This document shows positions 17,442 through 26,198 of a stretch of 46,776 bases of DNA, one piece after another. Every line of letters begins with the position of its first letter. Position 1 is the first letter of the stretch. The notes beneath the pieces are model-generated. The model was given only the letters and a program-made list of their open reading frames with translations, searched no databases and was not told the DNA's origin. The translations under genes were made by a program, and so were the position numbers. Source of the DNA: Sphingomonadales bacterium UBA7473 (GTDB lineage: Bacteria; Pseudomonadota; Alphaproteobacteria; Sphingomonadales; Sphingomonadaceae); contig DLOX01000003.1 in assembly GCA_002478575.1 (NCBI GenBank), positions 4,261 through 51,036 of the forward strand, given 5' to 3'.

Positions 17442-18098
17442 ATGGCCGAACAGACTCCTCATATTGCCGACCGATTTGAACGGCGCGGAATCCTTTTCAT
17501 CGTTTCCTCGCCGTCAGGCGCTGGAAAATCGACAATTGCCCGCAAGCTGCTTGAGGCTGAGCCTGAGCTTGAAATGTCTGTGTCAGCGACGACACGCGAT
17601 CCCCGCCCTGGCGAAGTGGATGGCAAAGATTATCATTTCGTCAGTCTTGATCGATTCCGCGAAATTGTGGCCGCCAATGATTTCCTCGAATGGGCGCATG
17701 TCTTTGGCCATCGCTACGGCACGCCCAAAGCGCCGGTTGATCAGGCTTTGTCCGAAGGGCGCGATGTGCTGTTCGACATTGACTGGCAGGGCGCGCAGCA
17801 GCTGTATCAACAAGCAGGCGGCGACGTCGTGCGGATCTTCATCTTTCCGCCCTCAATGAGCGAGCTGGAACGTCGGCTTCGTGCGCGGCGGACGGACAGC
17901 GATGAAGTGATCGCGGGCCGCATGGCGCGGGCTGCCGGCGAAATTAGCCACTGGGATGGCTATGATTATGTGCTGGTGAATGATGATGTGGAGGCCTGTT
18001 TCAACCATGTCCGCACCATCTTGCACGCCGAACGGCTGAAGCGCAGCCGCCAGACGCGGTTGATTGGCTTTGTGCGGAGCTTGATCAAGGGGGGCTAA
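17442..18098 (+). CDS. gmk: Guanylate kinase
   Basis: 218 residues. It phosphorylates GMP to GDP with ATP. The P-loop is SSPSGAGKST (residues 22-31). The GMP-binding stretch SVSATTRDPRPGEVDGKDYHFV and the lid region RLRARRTDSDEVIAGRM are intact, and the length is normal. The 3' end overlaps the convergent mmcB gene by 4 bases. Confidence 0.97.
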   Translation: MAEQTPHIADRFERRGILFIVSSPSGAGKSTIARKLLEAEPELEMSVSATTRDPRPGEVDGKDYHFVSLDRFREIVAANDFLEWAHVFGHRYGTPKAPVDQALSEGRDVLFDIDWQGAQQLYQQAGGDVVRIFIFPPSMSELERRLRARRTDSDEVIAGRMARAAGEISHWDGYDYVLVNDDVEACFNHVRTILHAERLKRSRQTRLIGFVRSLIKGG

Positions 18099-18547
18099 GC
18101 CTCATCCTCCCCAAACATCAGCCGCCGAGACGCGCGCCTTGCGAATTTCAGCGTTTCGGCCTTTCGCCGTGCGGCAGCCAGCGGATGATCAACCGCTTCG
18201 CGGAGCATCACCGCATCATAACGGTCTGCCACGATCAGCCCTGCTCGATCGGGCATAAGCTCTGGTCGATCAAAAAGCGTCAGATCAAAGCCCTGCGGCA
18301 CCGCCCAGAAATATCGATCACAATAGTCGAGGTAATCGGGCCATTTCCCATCACCCAGCAAATCGGCGCGGGAGACTTTAATCTCTACAATCGTGATGCT
18401 GCCTTTGGGGCAGAGCGCCATCAGGTCTGCACGGCGATTGTTGCCAAGGGGAACCTCTGCCATGGCCATCCAATCATGGCGCAGCATCAGCCGCGCGGTG
18501 CCCCGCACGACATCAGCTGCAATGAGTGGATCACTATCCCCGGCCAT
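18095..18547 (-). CDS. mmcB: MmcB family DNA repair protein
   Basis: 150 residues from the ATG at 18547; a TTG at 18598 extends the frame by 17 residues into the preceding gene's end and has no visible ribosome site. The fold looks like a PD-(D/E)XK nuclease: RRADLMALCPKGSITIVEIKVSRADL has the Asp and the Glu-x-Lys of the active site. The family is named after a Caulobacter gene linked to mitomycin C resistance. No LexA box was identified here. It follows a SleB-type hydrolase by 25 bases on the same strand. Confidence 0.88.
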   Translation of the reverse strand: MAGDSDPLIAADVVRGTARLMLRHDWMAMAEVPLGNNRRADLMALCPKGSITIVEIKVSRADLLGDGKWPDYLDYCDRYFWAVPQGFDLTLFDRPELMPDRAGLIVADRYDAVMLREAVDHPLAAARRKAETLKFARRASRRLMFGEDEA

Positions 18548-18572
18548 AGAGACCGGAGTTAGCGCATCGCGA

Positions 18573-19214
18573 TCAACGATAGAAGATATGATTGCCAAGC
18601 GCTGCGACGCGCGTCAGCCGCCAGCCGGGGCTGACATGATCGGCGTGGAAAAATAAGGCTTTACCCACGCCACTTGACCACAGCTTGTTGGTTGCAATCG
18701 TGCTGATCGCGACAGCCTCACGCCAGGCGCGGCTCGATTTCATGATGGGAGGGAAAGATCCGCCGCGCACAAAGGAGAATTGGCTGGGCTGAAAAATCAC
18801 GCCGCACACCGATGAAGGAAACCGACCGGACTTTGCCCGGTTCAAAATCACTTCAGCAACCGCAAGCTGACCCACCAAAGGCTCGCCCTTGGATTCGAAA
18901 TAGATAGCACCAGCGAGGCATTCCGCTTCGCGGCCTTCGACAGATGTCGCCGAATGCAAACGCACCAATTCAGCCAAAGAACTGGCCTTAGGCGCTTCAT
19001 CTTGAATTTTATCTTCTTCTGGCGCCTCAATCACCGTGGGGATGGCGGCCTGTTCGGCAACAGCGGCATCGATGACGGATTGAGGGAGAAGACTGACTTC
19101 CTGTGTATCAGGAAGCGCACTGGCCGTTACGGCTGAAGTGCTGCTGACCATGCTGAGGCCAGCAAGAGATAGAATCGATAAGGCCGCAACCGCAGCCTTG
19201 GAACCAATAGACAT
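18573..19214 (-). CDS. Cell wall hydrolase, SleB domain
   Basis: 213 residues. A signal peptide or anchor covers about residues 1-33, then an acidic Pro/Glu-rich linker to about residue 80. The SleB-type catalytic domain has EAECLAGAIYFESKGEP, QLAVAEVILNRAKSGRFPSSVCGVIFQPSQFSF and HADHVSPGW. The Glu of YFESKGEP is the likely catalytic acid of this lytic transglycosylase-like family. It probably trims peptidoglycan in the periplasm of this non-sporulating organism. The 174 bases upstream (19215-19388) show no gene and should hold its promoter. Confidence 0.9.
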   Translation of the reverse strand: MSIGSKAAVAALSILSLAGLSMVSSTSAVTASALPDTQEVSLLPQSVIDAAVAEQAAIPTVIEAPEEDKIQDEAPKASSLAELVRLHSATSVEGREAECLAGAIYFESKGEPLVGQLAVAEVILNRAKSGRFPSSVCGVIFQPSQFSFVRGGSFPPIMKSSRAWREAVAISTIATNKLWSSGVGKALFFHADHVSPGWRLTRVAALGNHIFYR

Positions 19215-19388
19215 TGAACAACTTGACTATGCGGAAGGTCGATCCATCAGAGCAGCCTGATACTGCGGCACTCTGCGATCTTCCCCCGTCTGCGTCCCCA
19301 CCCAAACCTGCAAGATACGCGCAAGCGACAGCGGGGCTATGCAATTAAACTGTGAGCGCCATCATAGTGCGGTGCAGCAAAGTCAAAT

Positions 19389-19724
19389 TTAATCGCTCAT
19401 TTCAGCGATGAGCCGTTCGCCATTCGCGATGTCCAGTTCAATCAACCATAAATCCGGATCACGCTGCTGACGTCGCGTCAAATATTCATCAATTTCTCTA
19501 ATATTATCAATGACTTGTGGTCCAACACGTTGCCAGGAATAGCCTGTTTCGAGCGCCAATACCCGCTCAAAAAGCCCGTAAAACTGCCCTTTTTCAAGTA
19601 GTTGGATGAGGATCGCACCAGCATTTTCATCGCCTCTGGACAGGAGCATCGCATGCCCCCCTTCCGTCTGCGTGCGACGCATGAGGGCGGAGACAAAGAG
19701 CCCAGCGGCGAGCCGCGTTGCCAA
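19389..19724 (-). CDS. DUF1491 family protein
   Basis: 111 residues if translation starts at the TTG at 19724, which has a GTGGGGGG ribosome site and starts just past the stop of the thioesterase gene. The open frame reaches 19814, but that would run deep into the preceding gene, and the conserved family start (RLAAGLFVSALMRRTQTEGG) lies right at the TTG. DUF1491 is a small soluble alphaproteobacterial family without a known role. It shows RRxxxEGGxxxxLxRGDExAG and ends with an acidic helix. Confidence 0.8.
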   Translation of the reverse strand: MATRLAAGLFVSALMRRTQTEGGHAMLLSRGDENAGAILIQLLEKGQFYGLFERVLALETGYSWQRVGPQVIDNIREIDEYLTRRQQRDPDLWLIELDIANGERLIAEMSD

Positions 19725-19725
19725 T

Positions 19726-20202
19726 TCAGCCCCCCACCCGATAGCCCGGCAAGCTGCCAAGCGCGATCCCAGAGCGCATGAATGTGCCTGTGCCCCGCGC
19801 GGCTTCATCGCCATCGGAATCGATCAACCGAGCCTCTGCAATGAAAACACGCTTGCGGCCGCTGATCCATTTGCCTTCCGCAATCACTGGGCCGACCTTC
19901 AAGGGTCGTGTGAAGAAGAGATTGAAGGCCGTTGTCAGCAAGAAACGATCCAACACTAAGCTGTTCGCCGCGTAGAAGGCCGCGTCATCCAGCATTTTGA
20001 AATAGGATGAGCCATGCACCGCGCCCGCCGCATGATAATGATCTTCGCCAACGATGAAGCGGATGGTGCAATGCCCTTCCTCTGGTATCGCTATTTCGGA
20101 TCGAAAGAAGCTGTTGATCGGTGCGGTTTTGTATAGCGATTCAAGGGAGCGGAAATGGGCGGGATCAACGGACCCCGCCGCTTGCGCTTCAGGCAGCGTC
20201 AC
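19726..20202 (-). CDS. PaaI-type hotdog-fold thioesterase
   Basis: 158 residues from the GTG at 20202; longer starts reach 20271 but overlap the ptsN gene more. Hotdog-fold motifs are visible: HYHAAGAVHGSSYFKMLDDAAFYAANSL has the His and Asp used by this class, and FNLFFTRPLKVGPVIAEGKW is the second strand set. Such enzymes cleave acyl-CoA or related thioesters, often on aromatic acids. It lies between ptsN and the DUF1491 gene with overlaps or a 1-base gap, so it belongs to their operon. The substrate is not predictable. Confidence 0.85.
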   Translation of the reverse strand: MTLPEAQAAGSVDPAHFRSLESLYKTAPINSFFRSEIAIPEEGHCTIRFIVGEDHYHAAGAVHGSSYFKMLDDAAFYAANSLVLDRFLLTTAFNLFFTRPLKVGPVIAEGKWISGRKRVFIAEARLIDSDGDEAARGTGTFMRSGIALGSLPGYRVGG

Positions 20203-20656
20203 GGACCTGTGCACCTGCGATGATCGCCATAGCCGCATCTGATGAACCTGCGCCGCGCAGTTTCGCCACAAAGCCCGGATCGCGCAGCCAACGGCTGACG
20301 AGCGCCAGTGCCTTCAAATGATCGGCCCCGGCATCCGGCGGAGACAGCAAGCAGAAGACCAGATCGACAGGCAAATCATCAATCGCCTGAAAATCAATCG
20401 GCTGATCCAAATGAACGAAAACGGCCACAATTTGGTTGAGGCCAACGATTTTTCCATGCGGAATCGCAATGCCATTGCCAAAACCAGTTGAACCGAGCCG
20501 CTCTCGCTCTGTCAGCCGCTCAAGCACAATCTGAGCATCCAGCCCATATTCGCGCGCGGCAACAGTCGCCAAATGCTGGAACAAGGGTTTCTTGCCCGCA
20601 ACAGCGAATCCAGCAGTCACAGCCCCGGGGCTGAGCAGTTCGGCCAAATGTCTCAT
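20189..20656 (-). CDS. ptsN: PTS IIA-like nitrogen-regulatory protein PtsN
   Basis: 155 residues from the ATG at 20656. The phosphorylated histidine is in GIAIPHGKI. The family pattern LTERERLGSTGFGNGIAIPHGK and VFCLLSPPDAGADHLKALA is complete. It is the end of the nitrogen phosphotransferase chain (PtsP-PtsO-PtsN), which regulates nitrogen and potassium balance and envelope genes. It follows the ribosome hibernation gene by 45 bases, the usual hpf-ptsN order; no rpoN or lptB lies upstream here, because dnaQ is next. Confidence 0.93.
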   Translation of the reverse strand: MRHLAELLSPGAVTAGFAVAGKKPLFQHLATVAAREYGLDAQIVLERLTERERLGSTGFGNGIAIPHGKIVGLNQIVAVFVHLDQPIDFQAIDDLPVDLVFCLLSPPDAGADHLKALALVSRWLRDPGFVAKLRGAGSSDAAMAIIAGAQVRDAA

Positions 20657-20701
20657 AAAGATAGACTTAATCCCAATTGAAGGGGGCAAGTGTGACCGCG
20701 A

Positions 20702-21277
20702 TCAATGCGGTTCCACCCACCCGATTGTCCCGTCTCCCCTACGGTACACCATATTATGGGCCCCCGTGCCCCGGTTCTTAAAGAGCAACGCATTTGTATT
20801 GCGAAGATCGAGCATCATGACAGCATCTGACACACTGGCTTCTGGCACATCAACGCGCGTTTCAGCGATGATCGGCGGGTTGTCCGCCAGCACTTCGGCT
20901 TCTTCATCAACTTCTGGTTCCAAGAAAACCGTGTAAGCCGCATTTTCCTCAGCTTTCATAGTTGCCGTGGCAACACCATGCTTATCTTTTAACCGACGCT
21001 TATAGCGGCGCAGCTGCTTTTCGATTTTTTCTGCGGCTTCATCGAAGGAAGGATGCGCTTCTTGGCCCCGTCCACCCCCTTTGAGCACCACACCTTGCAT
21101 GACATGCGCAACGATATCGCAGCTGAAACCATGATCATGCGGCCCGCGGCCAAAGGTAACATGCGCCGAAAGCGCTCGAGAAAAATATTTGTCAGCAATG
21201 CCTTGGAGGCGCGTTTCGACATGCGTCTTCAGCGCTTCACCTGTTTCAACCTGATGGCCGGACACACGAATGTCCAT
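20702..21277 (-). CDS. hpf: Ribosome hibernation promoting factor, long form
   Basis: 191 residues. The N-terminal S30AE domain (about 1-105) binds the ribosome. A linker with an acidic stretch follows, then a C-terminal dimerisation domain (about 130-188) with SVSDAVMMLDLRNTNALLFKN and GWVEPH. The two-domain length means it should make 100S dimers by itself. An AAGGAGG ribosome site precedes the ATG. It heads a group with ptsN and the thioesterase. Confidence 0.95.
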   Translation of the reverse strand: MDIRVSGHQVETGEALKTHVETRLQGIADKYFSRALSAHVTFGRGPHDHGFSCDIVAHVMQGVVLKGGGRGQEAHPSFDEAAEKIEKQLRRYKRRLKDKHGVATATMKAEENAAYTVFLEPEVDEEAEVLADNPPIIAETRVDVPEASVSDAVMMLDLRNTNALLFKNRGTGAHNMVYRRGDGTIGWVEPH

Positions 21278-21307
21278 GGCATGCCTCCTTTCAATGCGGC
21301 GCGGGCA

Positions 21308-22045
21308 TTAGGCCCCCGCCTTTCCTGCGTCAATCTCTGCCTCTTGATCGTTCATCGTCCACAGCGGATCCACCAATTTGGCGATGAAGGCGCGGTGCCG
21401 TTCCAATTCTTCTTCGCTTGCCGCAAACACCCGGGCAGGGCGAGGCGCAGAGCGAGGGCGATCCGCCGCGTTGCCATTTAGATCACCAAAATCGATGGTT
21501 GCCCGGGCAATGGGATCAAGACCCAACCCAATCTGACGCCCGCCGGTCAGCTCGACATAGACTTGCGCCAATAATTGAGCGTCCAGCAGGGCGCCGTGCA
21601 AAACCCGGTGGCTGCGATCAATGCCAAAACGGGTGCAAAGCGCATCCAAACTATGCTTGGCCCCCGGAAATTTTGTCCGCGCCAGCACCAAAGTATCGAC
21701 CATGCGCGTCATCGAGACCTTCAGTCGCCCGCAAGCCGCAAGCTCGGCGTTGATGAAGGAGAAATCAAAGCTGGCATTATGAGCAACCAGCGGGGAATCA
21801 TCGATAAAGTCGAGGAAATCCTCAACCACATCTTCAAACAAGGGTTTATCCGAGAGGAAGCTATCCGACAGGCCATGCACCGCGAACGCGGCAGGATCCA
21901 TGGGTCGTTCGGGATTGAGGAAGGTGTGATAGGTTTTTCCGGTTTCCACCCGATTGACCATTTCGATGCAGCCAATTTCAACCAGCTTATCCCCGTTGGC
22001 GGGGCTTAGGCCTGTCGTTTCGGTGTCGAACACAATTTCGCGCAT
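21308..22045 (-). CDS. dnaQ: DNA polymerase III epsilon subunit (3'-5' exonuclease)
   Basis: 245 residues; proofreading exonuclease of the replicative polymerase. Exo I is FDTETTGL (residues 5-12), Exo II is HNASFDFSFIN, and Exo III is HGALLDAQLLAQVY. The C-terminal region after about residue 180 (RPRSAPRPARVFAASEEELERH) is the tail that contacts the polymerase alpha subunit. It lies 11 bases behind coaE and is the last gene of the minus-strand ppsR-maf-aroE-coaE-dnaQ run. Confidence 0.96.
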   Translation of the reverse strand: MREIVFDTETTGLSPANGDKLVEIGCIEMVNRVETGKTYHTFLNPERPMDPAAFAVHGLSDSFLSDKPLFEDVVEDFLDFIDDSPLVAHNASFDFSFINAELAACGRLKVSMTRMVDTLVLARTKFPGAKHSLDALCTRFGIDRSHRVLHGALLDAQLLAQVYVELTGGRQIGLGLDPIARATIDFGDLNGNAADRPRSAPRPARVFAASEEELERHRAFIAKLVDPLWTMNDQEAEIDAGKAGA

Positions 22046-22056
22046 TATGCGTCAGA

Positions 22057-22662
22057 CTATCGGCGCTTTGCTCTCTGAATACAAGTGACCACGCGCTGGA
22101 CGGCCCGATATGTTTCGATTCTGAGACAACCAGTTTCGATGATGATATTCGCTTTTGCCCGCTTGATATGATCGGGCACTTGCAAGCGGCGGATTTGCTT
22201 CAATTTCCCTCGGCTCATCCCCGGCCGTCGCAAAACCCGCTTGGCCTGCATCCATAGGGGGGCGGAGACGACCACCACCATATCAGCAGCTTTTACGGGA
22301 TGAAGCGGCTTTGCCTTTTCAAACAGCAAAGGAATATCAAGCACCACCATTGCGCGGGCACGATGACGGCGAAGGAATCGTTGGCGGCTCTTATAAACGG
22401 CAGGGTGGATGATCTTTTCGAGCGCTTTGAGTTCAGCGGGTTTTCCAAGCACCATCGGCCCAAGCTTAGAACGATCAACGCCATTTGGCCCAGTCGAGCC
22501 GGGGAAGCGCGCTTCGATGATGGAAACCAATGCCCCACCGGCGCTTTGCAAGCGGTGGACCTCGGCATCGGCATCGAAGACCGGCACACCCAGCCGACGG
22601 AACATCCCCGATACCGCCGATTTGCCCATGCCAATGGAGCCGGTGAGGCCAATGCGGATCAT
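22057..22662 (-). CDS. coaE: Dephospho-CoA kinase
   Basis: 201 residues; last step of coenzyme A synthesis. P-loop GLTGSIGMGKS (residues 5-15), the substrate stretch FDADAEVHRL, and VVLDIPLLFEK are all present. The start overlaps the end of aroE by 4 bases, which suggests coupling. The C-terminal 20 residues are basic. Confidence 0.95.
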   Translation of the reverse strand: MIRIGLTGSIGMGKSAVSGMFRRLGVPVFDADAEVHRLQSAGGALVSIIEARFPGSTGPNGVDRSKLGPMVLGKPAELKALEKIIHPAVYKSRQRFLRRHRARAMVVLDIPLLFEKAKPLHPVKAADMVVVVSAPLWMQAKRVLRRPGMSRGKLKQIRRLQVPDHIKRAKANIIIETGCLRIETYRAVQRVVTCIQRAKRR

Positions 22663-23465
22663 TTGATCAGCAGCTCCCGCAATTCATCATCATGACCTTC
22701 GGGGACGGGCTGACCAAAGAACATCTCAAACGCCAATGCCGCTTGGCCAATCAGCATATCGAGACCATCAATTGTCTCCAGCCCTTGATCCATTGCGGCT
22801 TTCAATAAACCAGTCTCCAGAGGCGCATAGACAATATCATAGACCAGTGCGTCGTCAGGCAAGGGCGAGAGATCGAGATCAAGCGGCGGCTGGCCAGTCA
22901 TGCCCAAGCTCGACGCATTGGCGAGAAGAAGCGCTGGCGGCAAAGGCGCATCCAGCGGCTTCACTTCGCCCTTGAGGCCAAAACGCGCCAGCAAAGCCGC
23001 GCCTTTCAAGGGGTTTCGTGCCAAGATCGTCACAGACCCTATGCCCGATTGTTTCAACGCAAAGAGGATTGCGTGAGCCGCACCCCCGGTTCCAACAACA
23101 ATCGCTGTCTCCCCAGCGAGCGAAACATCCATAATCGGCATCAGGAATCCACCAGCATCGGTATTGGTGCCAATCAAGCGGCCCTCTTGCCGCAATATCG
23201 TGTTCATCGCTCCAATGCTGCCGCGGACATCGCCCGGATCATCGACCAGATCCATGACCGCCAGCTTATGCGGAATGGTGACATTGCACCCCAGCCAGTC
23301 CGCGTCTTCGCGCCTCCGCGCGATAAATTCTTCAAGTTCGTCCGGCCGAACATGGGTGCGGCGATACTCCGCCTCTATCCCCAGCTTTTGCAACCAAAAA
23401 CCATGGATCAGAGGCGATTTGCTTTGCGCAATCGGATCGCCAATCACTTCTGCATAGCGCATCAA
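22659..23465 (-). CDS. aroE: Shikimate dehydrogenase
   Basis: 268 residues; NADPH-dependent reduction of dehydroshikimate in aromatic amino-acid synthesis. The N-terminal motif [13 protein letters not shown] (residues 9-21), catalytic Lys in NVTIPHKL, and the nucleotide-binding GTGGAAHAI are intact, as is NASSLGMTG. It overlaps the neighbours by 4 bases on each side. Confidence 0.96.
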   Translation of the reverse strand: MMRYAEVIGDPIAQSKSPLIHGFWLQKLGIEAEYRRTHVRPDELEEFIARRREDADWLGCNVTIPHKLAVMDLVDDPGDVRGSIGAMNTILRQEGRLIGTNTDAGGFLMPIMDVSLAGETAIVVGTGGAAHAILFALKQSGIGSVTILARNPLKGAALLARFGLKGEVKPLDAPLPPALLLANASSLGMTGQPPLDLDLSPLPDDALVYDIVYAPLETGLLKAAMDQGLETIDGLDMLIGQAALAFEMFFGQPVPEGHDDELRELLIK

Positions 23466-24049
23466 GCCACCACTCCTTGTGTCCGCAGCATTTCGAGAAC
23501 CGGCAGCAAAGGCATACCCAAAACCGTGAAATGACTGCCGGTGATCCGCTCAAACAGCTGCACCCCACGCGCTTCAATCCGGAAACAGCCGACGCACCCT
23601 GAGATGGCGGGCCACTCGATATCGAGATAAGACTCGATGAAAGCGTCAGACAAAGCCCGAACCTCCAAATGAGCATCATCGGACCGCCAATCCACGATCT
23701 CGCCGCCCTTGGCCAAGGCCGCACTGCTATCGAGCACCATCATTTGGCCTGAAAACGCCCGTAAATGTTCAGCAGCATTGGCTCGACTGGTTGGTTTGTC
23801 GAACATCCGCCCAGTGACGGAGACCATTGAGTCACCGCCAAGCACAAGTCGGTCGGGATGGAGGGAAGAAACCGCCAATGCCTTGGCCTTGGCCAATTCG
23901 CACGCAATGTCGCGTGGGCCTGCGCCGTCAGCGGCCATCCGATCCTTGATCGCGCCTTCATCGACAGGCGTGGTGATGATTTCGAACTCCACCCCGGCAG
24001 CCGTTAACATATCGCGCCGCGATGCGCTTCCCGAGGCCAAGATGATCAT
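23462..24049 (-). CDS. maf: Maf family nucleoside triphosphate pyrophosphatase
   Basis: 195 residues. The Maf motif [11 protein letters not shown] is at the N-terminus, followed by DEGAIKDRM and VLGGDSMVS (the acidic metal-binding residues). Such proteins hydrolyse modified or canonical nucleotides (YhdE/YceF groups), a house-cleaning role. It overlaps aroE and ppsR by 4 bases each. Confidence 0.93.
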   Translation of the reverse strand: MIILASGSASRRDMLTAAGVEFEIITTPVDEGAIKDRMAADGAGPRDIACELAKAKALAVSSLHPDRLVLGGDSMVSVTGRMFDKPTSRANAAEHLRAFSGQMMVLDSSAALAKGGEIVDWRSDDAHLEVRALSDAFIESYLDIEWPAISGCVGCFRIEARGVQLFERITGSHFTVLGMPLLPVLEMLRTQGVVA

Positions 24050-24870
24050 GCCGCTGCTTCGCTGCGTTCTTGATGGAGATTGATGATGGCGGCAGCCACT
24101 TCCTCAATCGAGCGACGCGTCACATCAATCACGGGCCAGCCATTGTCAGCAAAAATCCGCCGCGCAAAAGCGACTTCCCGGGCGACTGCTTCCTGATCAA
24201 CATAATCCGTCTCTGGCGCTTGGTTCAAAGACAGCAAGCGATTGCGCCGCACCTGAATCAAACGATCAGGATTGATGATCAGACCCACAATCAATGGCCT
24301 TTTCAGCTCATAGAGCAAAGGCGGAGGCGGCGATTCAACGACCAGCGGGATATTGGCGGTCTTAAAACCGCGATTGGCCAGATAGATTGAGGTCGGCGTT
24401 TTGGACGTCCGCGATACACCCGCCAAGATGATATCGGCTTGGTTCCAATTCTCATAGGACGCGCCATCATCATGGGCGATGGTGAATTGAATCGCTTCAA
24501 CCCGGCTGAAATAGGCCGCATCCAAACTATGCTGCCGCCCGCGCTTGGCTTGCGCTTGAAGACCAAGAACCGATGATAAAGCATCGACCACGGGATCAAG
24601 CACGGCAACGACCGGCAAGCCCAGTTCAGCGCAGCGATCTTCCAACTTCACACGCAATTCGCTGCTCACCATCGTGAAGAGCACTAGGCCGGGATTGGCG
24701 GCGATCTCATCCAACGTGCGGATCAAATGGCCTTCAGTGCGCACCATTGGCCAGAAATGCTTGACCGTCTCCACTGCGTCAAACAAAGCCAAAGCGGATT
24801 TCGCGACGGTCTCTAAGGTTTCGCCCGTAGAGTCAGAAACAAGATGCAGATGATGACGCGTAACAGTCAC
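24046..24870 (-). CDS. ppsR: PEP synthase/pyruvate phosphate dikinase regulatory protein (DUF299)
   Basis: 274 residues from a GTG at 24870. This bifunctional kinase/phosphorylase controls PEP synthase or pyruvate phosphate dikinase. The P-loop is [11 protein letters not shown], and the family N-terminus [19 protein letters not shown] is clear. The target enzyme is not in the window. The gene starts at the left edge of the candidate origin, as in other alphaproteobacteria where this locus precedes hemE. Confidence 0.93.
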   Translation of the reverse strand: MTVTRHHLHLVSDSTGETLETVAKSALALFDAVETVKHFWPMVRTEGHLIRTLDEIAANPGLVLFTMVSSELRVKLEDRCAELGLPVVAVLDPVVDALSSVLGLQAQAKRGRQHSLDAAYFSRVEAIQFTIAHDDGASYENWNQADIILAGVSRTSKTPTSIYLANRGFKTANIPLVVESPPPPLLYELKRPLIVGLIINPDRLIQVRRNRLLSLNQAPETDYVDQEAVAREVAFARRIFADNGWPVIDVTRRSIEEVAAAIINLHQERSEAAA

Positions 24871-25181
24871 TGACGCTTTTTGGCCCCTTTTCGGATATGT
24901 CCACTGTGGATAATCCTATGGGTAAGGACCTAGGCAAGCATCCGGATAAGAGCAAGCGCCTGATCAATGCCCGAAGGTCCGAAATCGCCCCCCAAAATCA
25001 TCCACATCTTATTTGAATCATCCCCAACCTGTGGACAATGGGGACGACTCCAAGCGACTCGTGGGGGTGCCGTTAGGGCCTTGGGGATGAATCTGGGATG
25101 CTTTGATAATCCCCGTGCTCAAGCCGCCAACTACTATCATCATCCTTTTAGAATCTTATTCTATAGATTAGGGGGCAAGGC
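24871..25181. other. oriC: Candidate chromosomal replication origin (oriC) between ppsR and hemE
   Basis: 311 gene-free bases. A perfect DnaA box (TGTGGATAA) is at 24905-24913, one-mismatch boxes at 24998-25006 (TCATCCACA) and 25030-25038 (TGTGGACAA), and a weaker one at 24941-24949. TCCCCA motifs, in either orientation, lie at 25021-25026, 25039-25044 and 25082-25087; these resemble the W-boxes of Caulobacter. GANTC sites are at 25015, 25046, 25056, 25089 and 25151. Bases 25128-25174 are AT-rich, suitable for unwinding. Gene direction mostly changes here: minus on the left (ppsR to dnaQ), plus on the right (hemE to rho). hemE borders the origin in Caulobacter and other alphaproteobacteria. 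I find no TTAA tetramer, hence no full CtrA site. The call rests on motifs and position, without a skew computation. Confidence 0.82.
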
Positions 25182-26198
25182 ATGACGAAGCCTTTGCTCA
25201 AGACACTGAAAGGCCACCGACAGGTGGTTCCCCCGTTATGGCTTATGCGCCAAGCTGGACGCTATTTGCCCGAATATCGTGAACTTCGCGCCACCAAAGG
25301 CGGGTTTCTTGAGCTTTGCTATGATCCAGAATCTGCCGCTGAAGTGACGTTGCAGCCGATCCGTCGCTTTGGCTTTGATGGCTCCATTCTCTTTTCTGAC
25401 ATTCTCGTCATCCCGCACGCACTGGGCCAGCGGCTGTGGTTTGAAGAAGGTGAGGGGCCACGCCTTGCGCCTACATTGGTTGATTCAACGCTTGAGGCTT
25501 TGGAAGCTGTGCCTGAGCGGCTGAACCCGATTTACGAGACTGTCCGCAAAGTCGCCGCAGACTTGCCCAAGGAAACAACCTTCCTGGGTTTTGCGGGAAG
25601 TCCCTGGACCATCGCAACTTATATGGTCGCTGGCCAAGGCAGCAAGGATCAAGCGGTTGCACGATCCATGGCCTACCGAGATGAGCCGGCCTTTGATGCC
25701 TTGATCAAAGCGATCACCAGCATGACGATCGATTATCTTTGTCAGCAGATCGAAGCGGGGGTAGACGCTGTGCAGCTGTTTGACAGTTGGGCTGGATCTT
25801 TGTCTCCAACCCAGTTTGAACGCTGGGTGATTGCCCCCAATGCGGCGATAGTGGCGGGCGTGAAGGCGCGGCATCCTGAAACACCCATCATTGGCTTTCC
25901 AAAAGGCGCAGGGGGGAAGATTGCGGCCTATGCCCGTGAGACACGTGTTGACGCGATTGGCCTCGACGAAACGGTAGACCCGGCCTGGGCCGATAGCATT
26001 TTGCCGCCTGAGATGCCTGTGCAGGGCAATTTGGACCCGCTCGCGCTGCTGGCAGGCGGTGAGGCGCTTCGAAGCGCTGTGAGCCGCATCCTAACCGCTT
26101 TTCCAGAGCGTCCCCATATCTTCAATTTGGGGCATGGCATTTTGCCGCCGACGCCGATTACACATGTGGAAAGCCTCATTGCTCAGGTGCGGGGCTGA
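25182..26198 (+). CDS. hemE: Uroporphyrinogen decarboxylase
   Basis: 338 residues; converts uroporphyrinogen III to coproporphyrinogen III in heme synthesis. Conserved sequence PPLWLMRQAGRYLPEYRELR (residues 17-36) and GFAGSPWTIATYMV is intact, and so is FNLGHGILPPTP near the end. It starts immediately to the right of the candidate origin, as in other alphaproteobacteria, and overlaps hemJ by one base. Its promoter would have to lie in the origin's AT-rich part. Confidence 0.97.
   Translation: MTKPLLKTLKGHRQVVPPLWLMRQAGRYLPEYRELRATKGGFLELCYDPESAAEVTLQPIRRFGFDGSILFSDILVIPHALGQRLWFEEGEGPRLAPTLVDSTLEALEAVPERLNPIYETVRKVAADLPKETTFLGFAGSPWTIATYMVAGQGSKDQAVARSMAYRDEPAFDALIKAITSMTIDYLCQQIEAGVDAVQLFDSWAGSLSPTQFERWVIAPNAAIVAGVKARHPETPIIGFPKGAGGKIAAYARETRVDAIGLDETVDPAWADSILPPEMPVQGNLDPLALLAGGEALRSAVSRILTAFPERPHIFNLGHGILPPTPITHVESLIAQVRG

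Noticed and set aside
24871..25181. CtrA binding sites in the origin
   Set aside because: No TTAA tetramer occurs in the gap.
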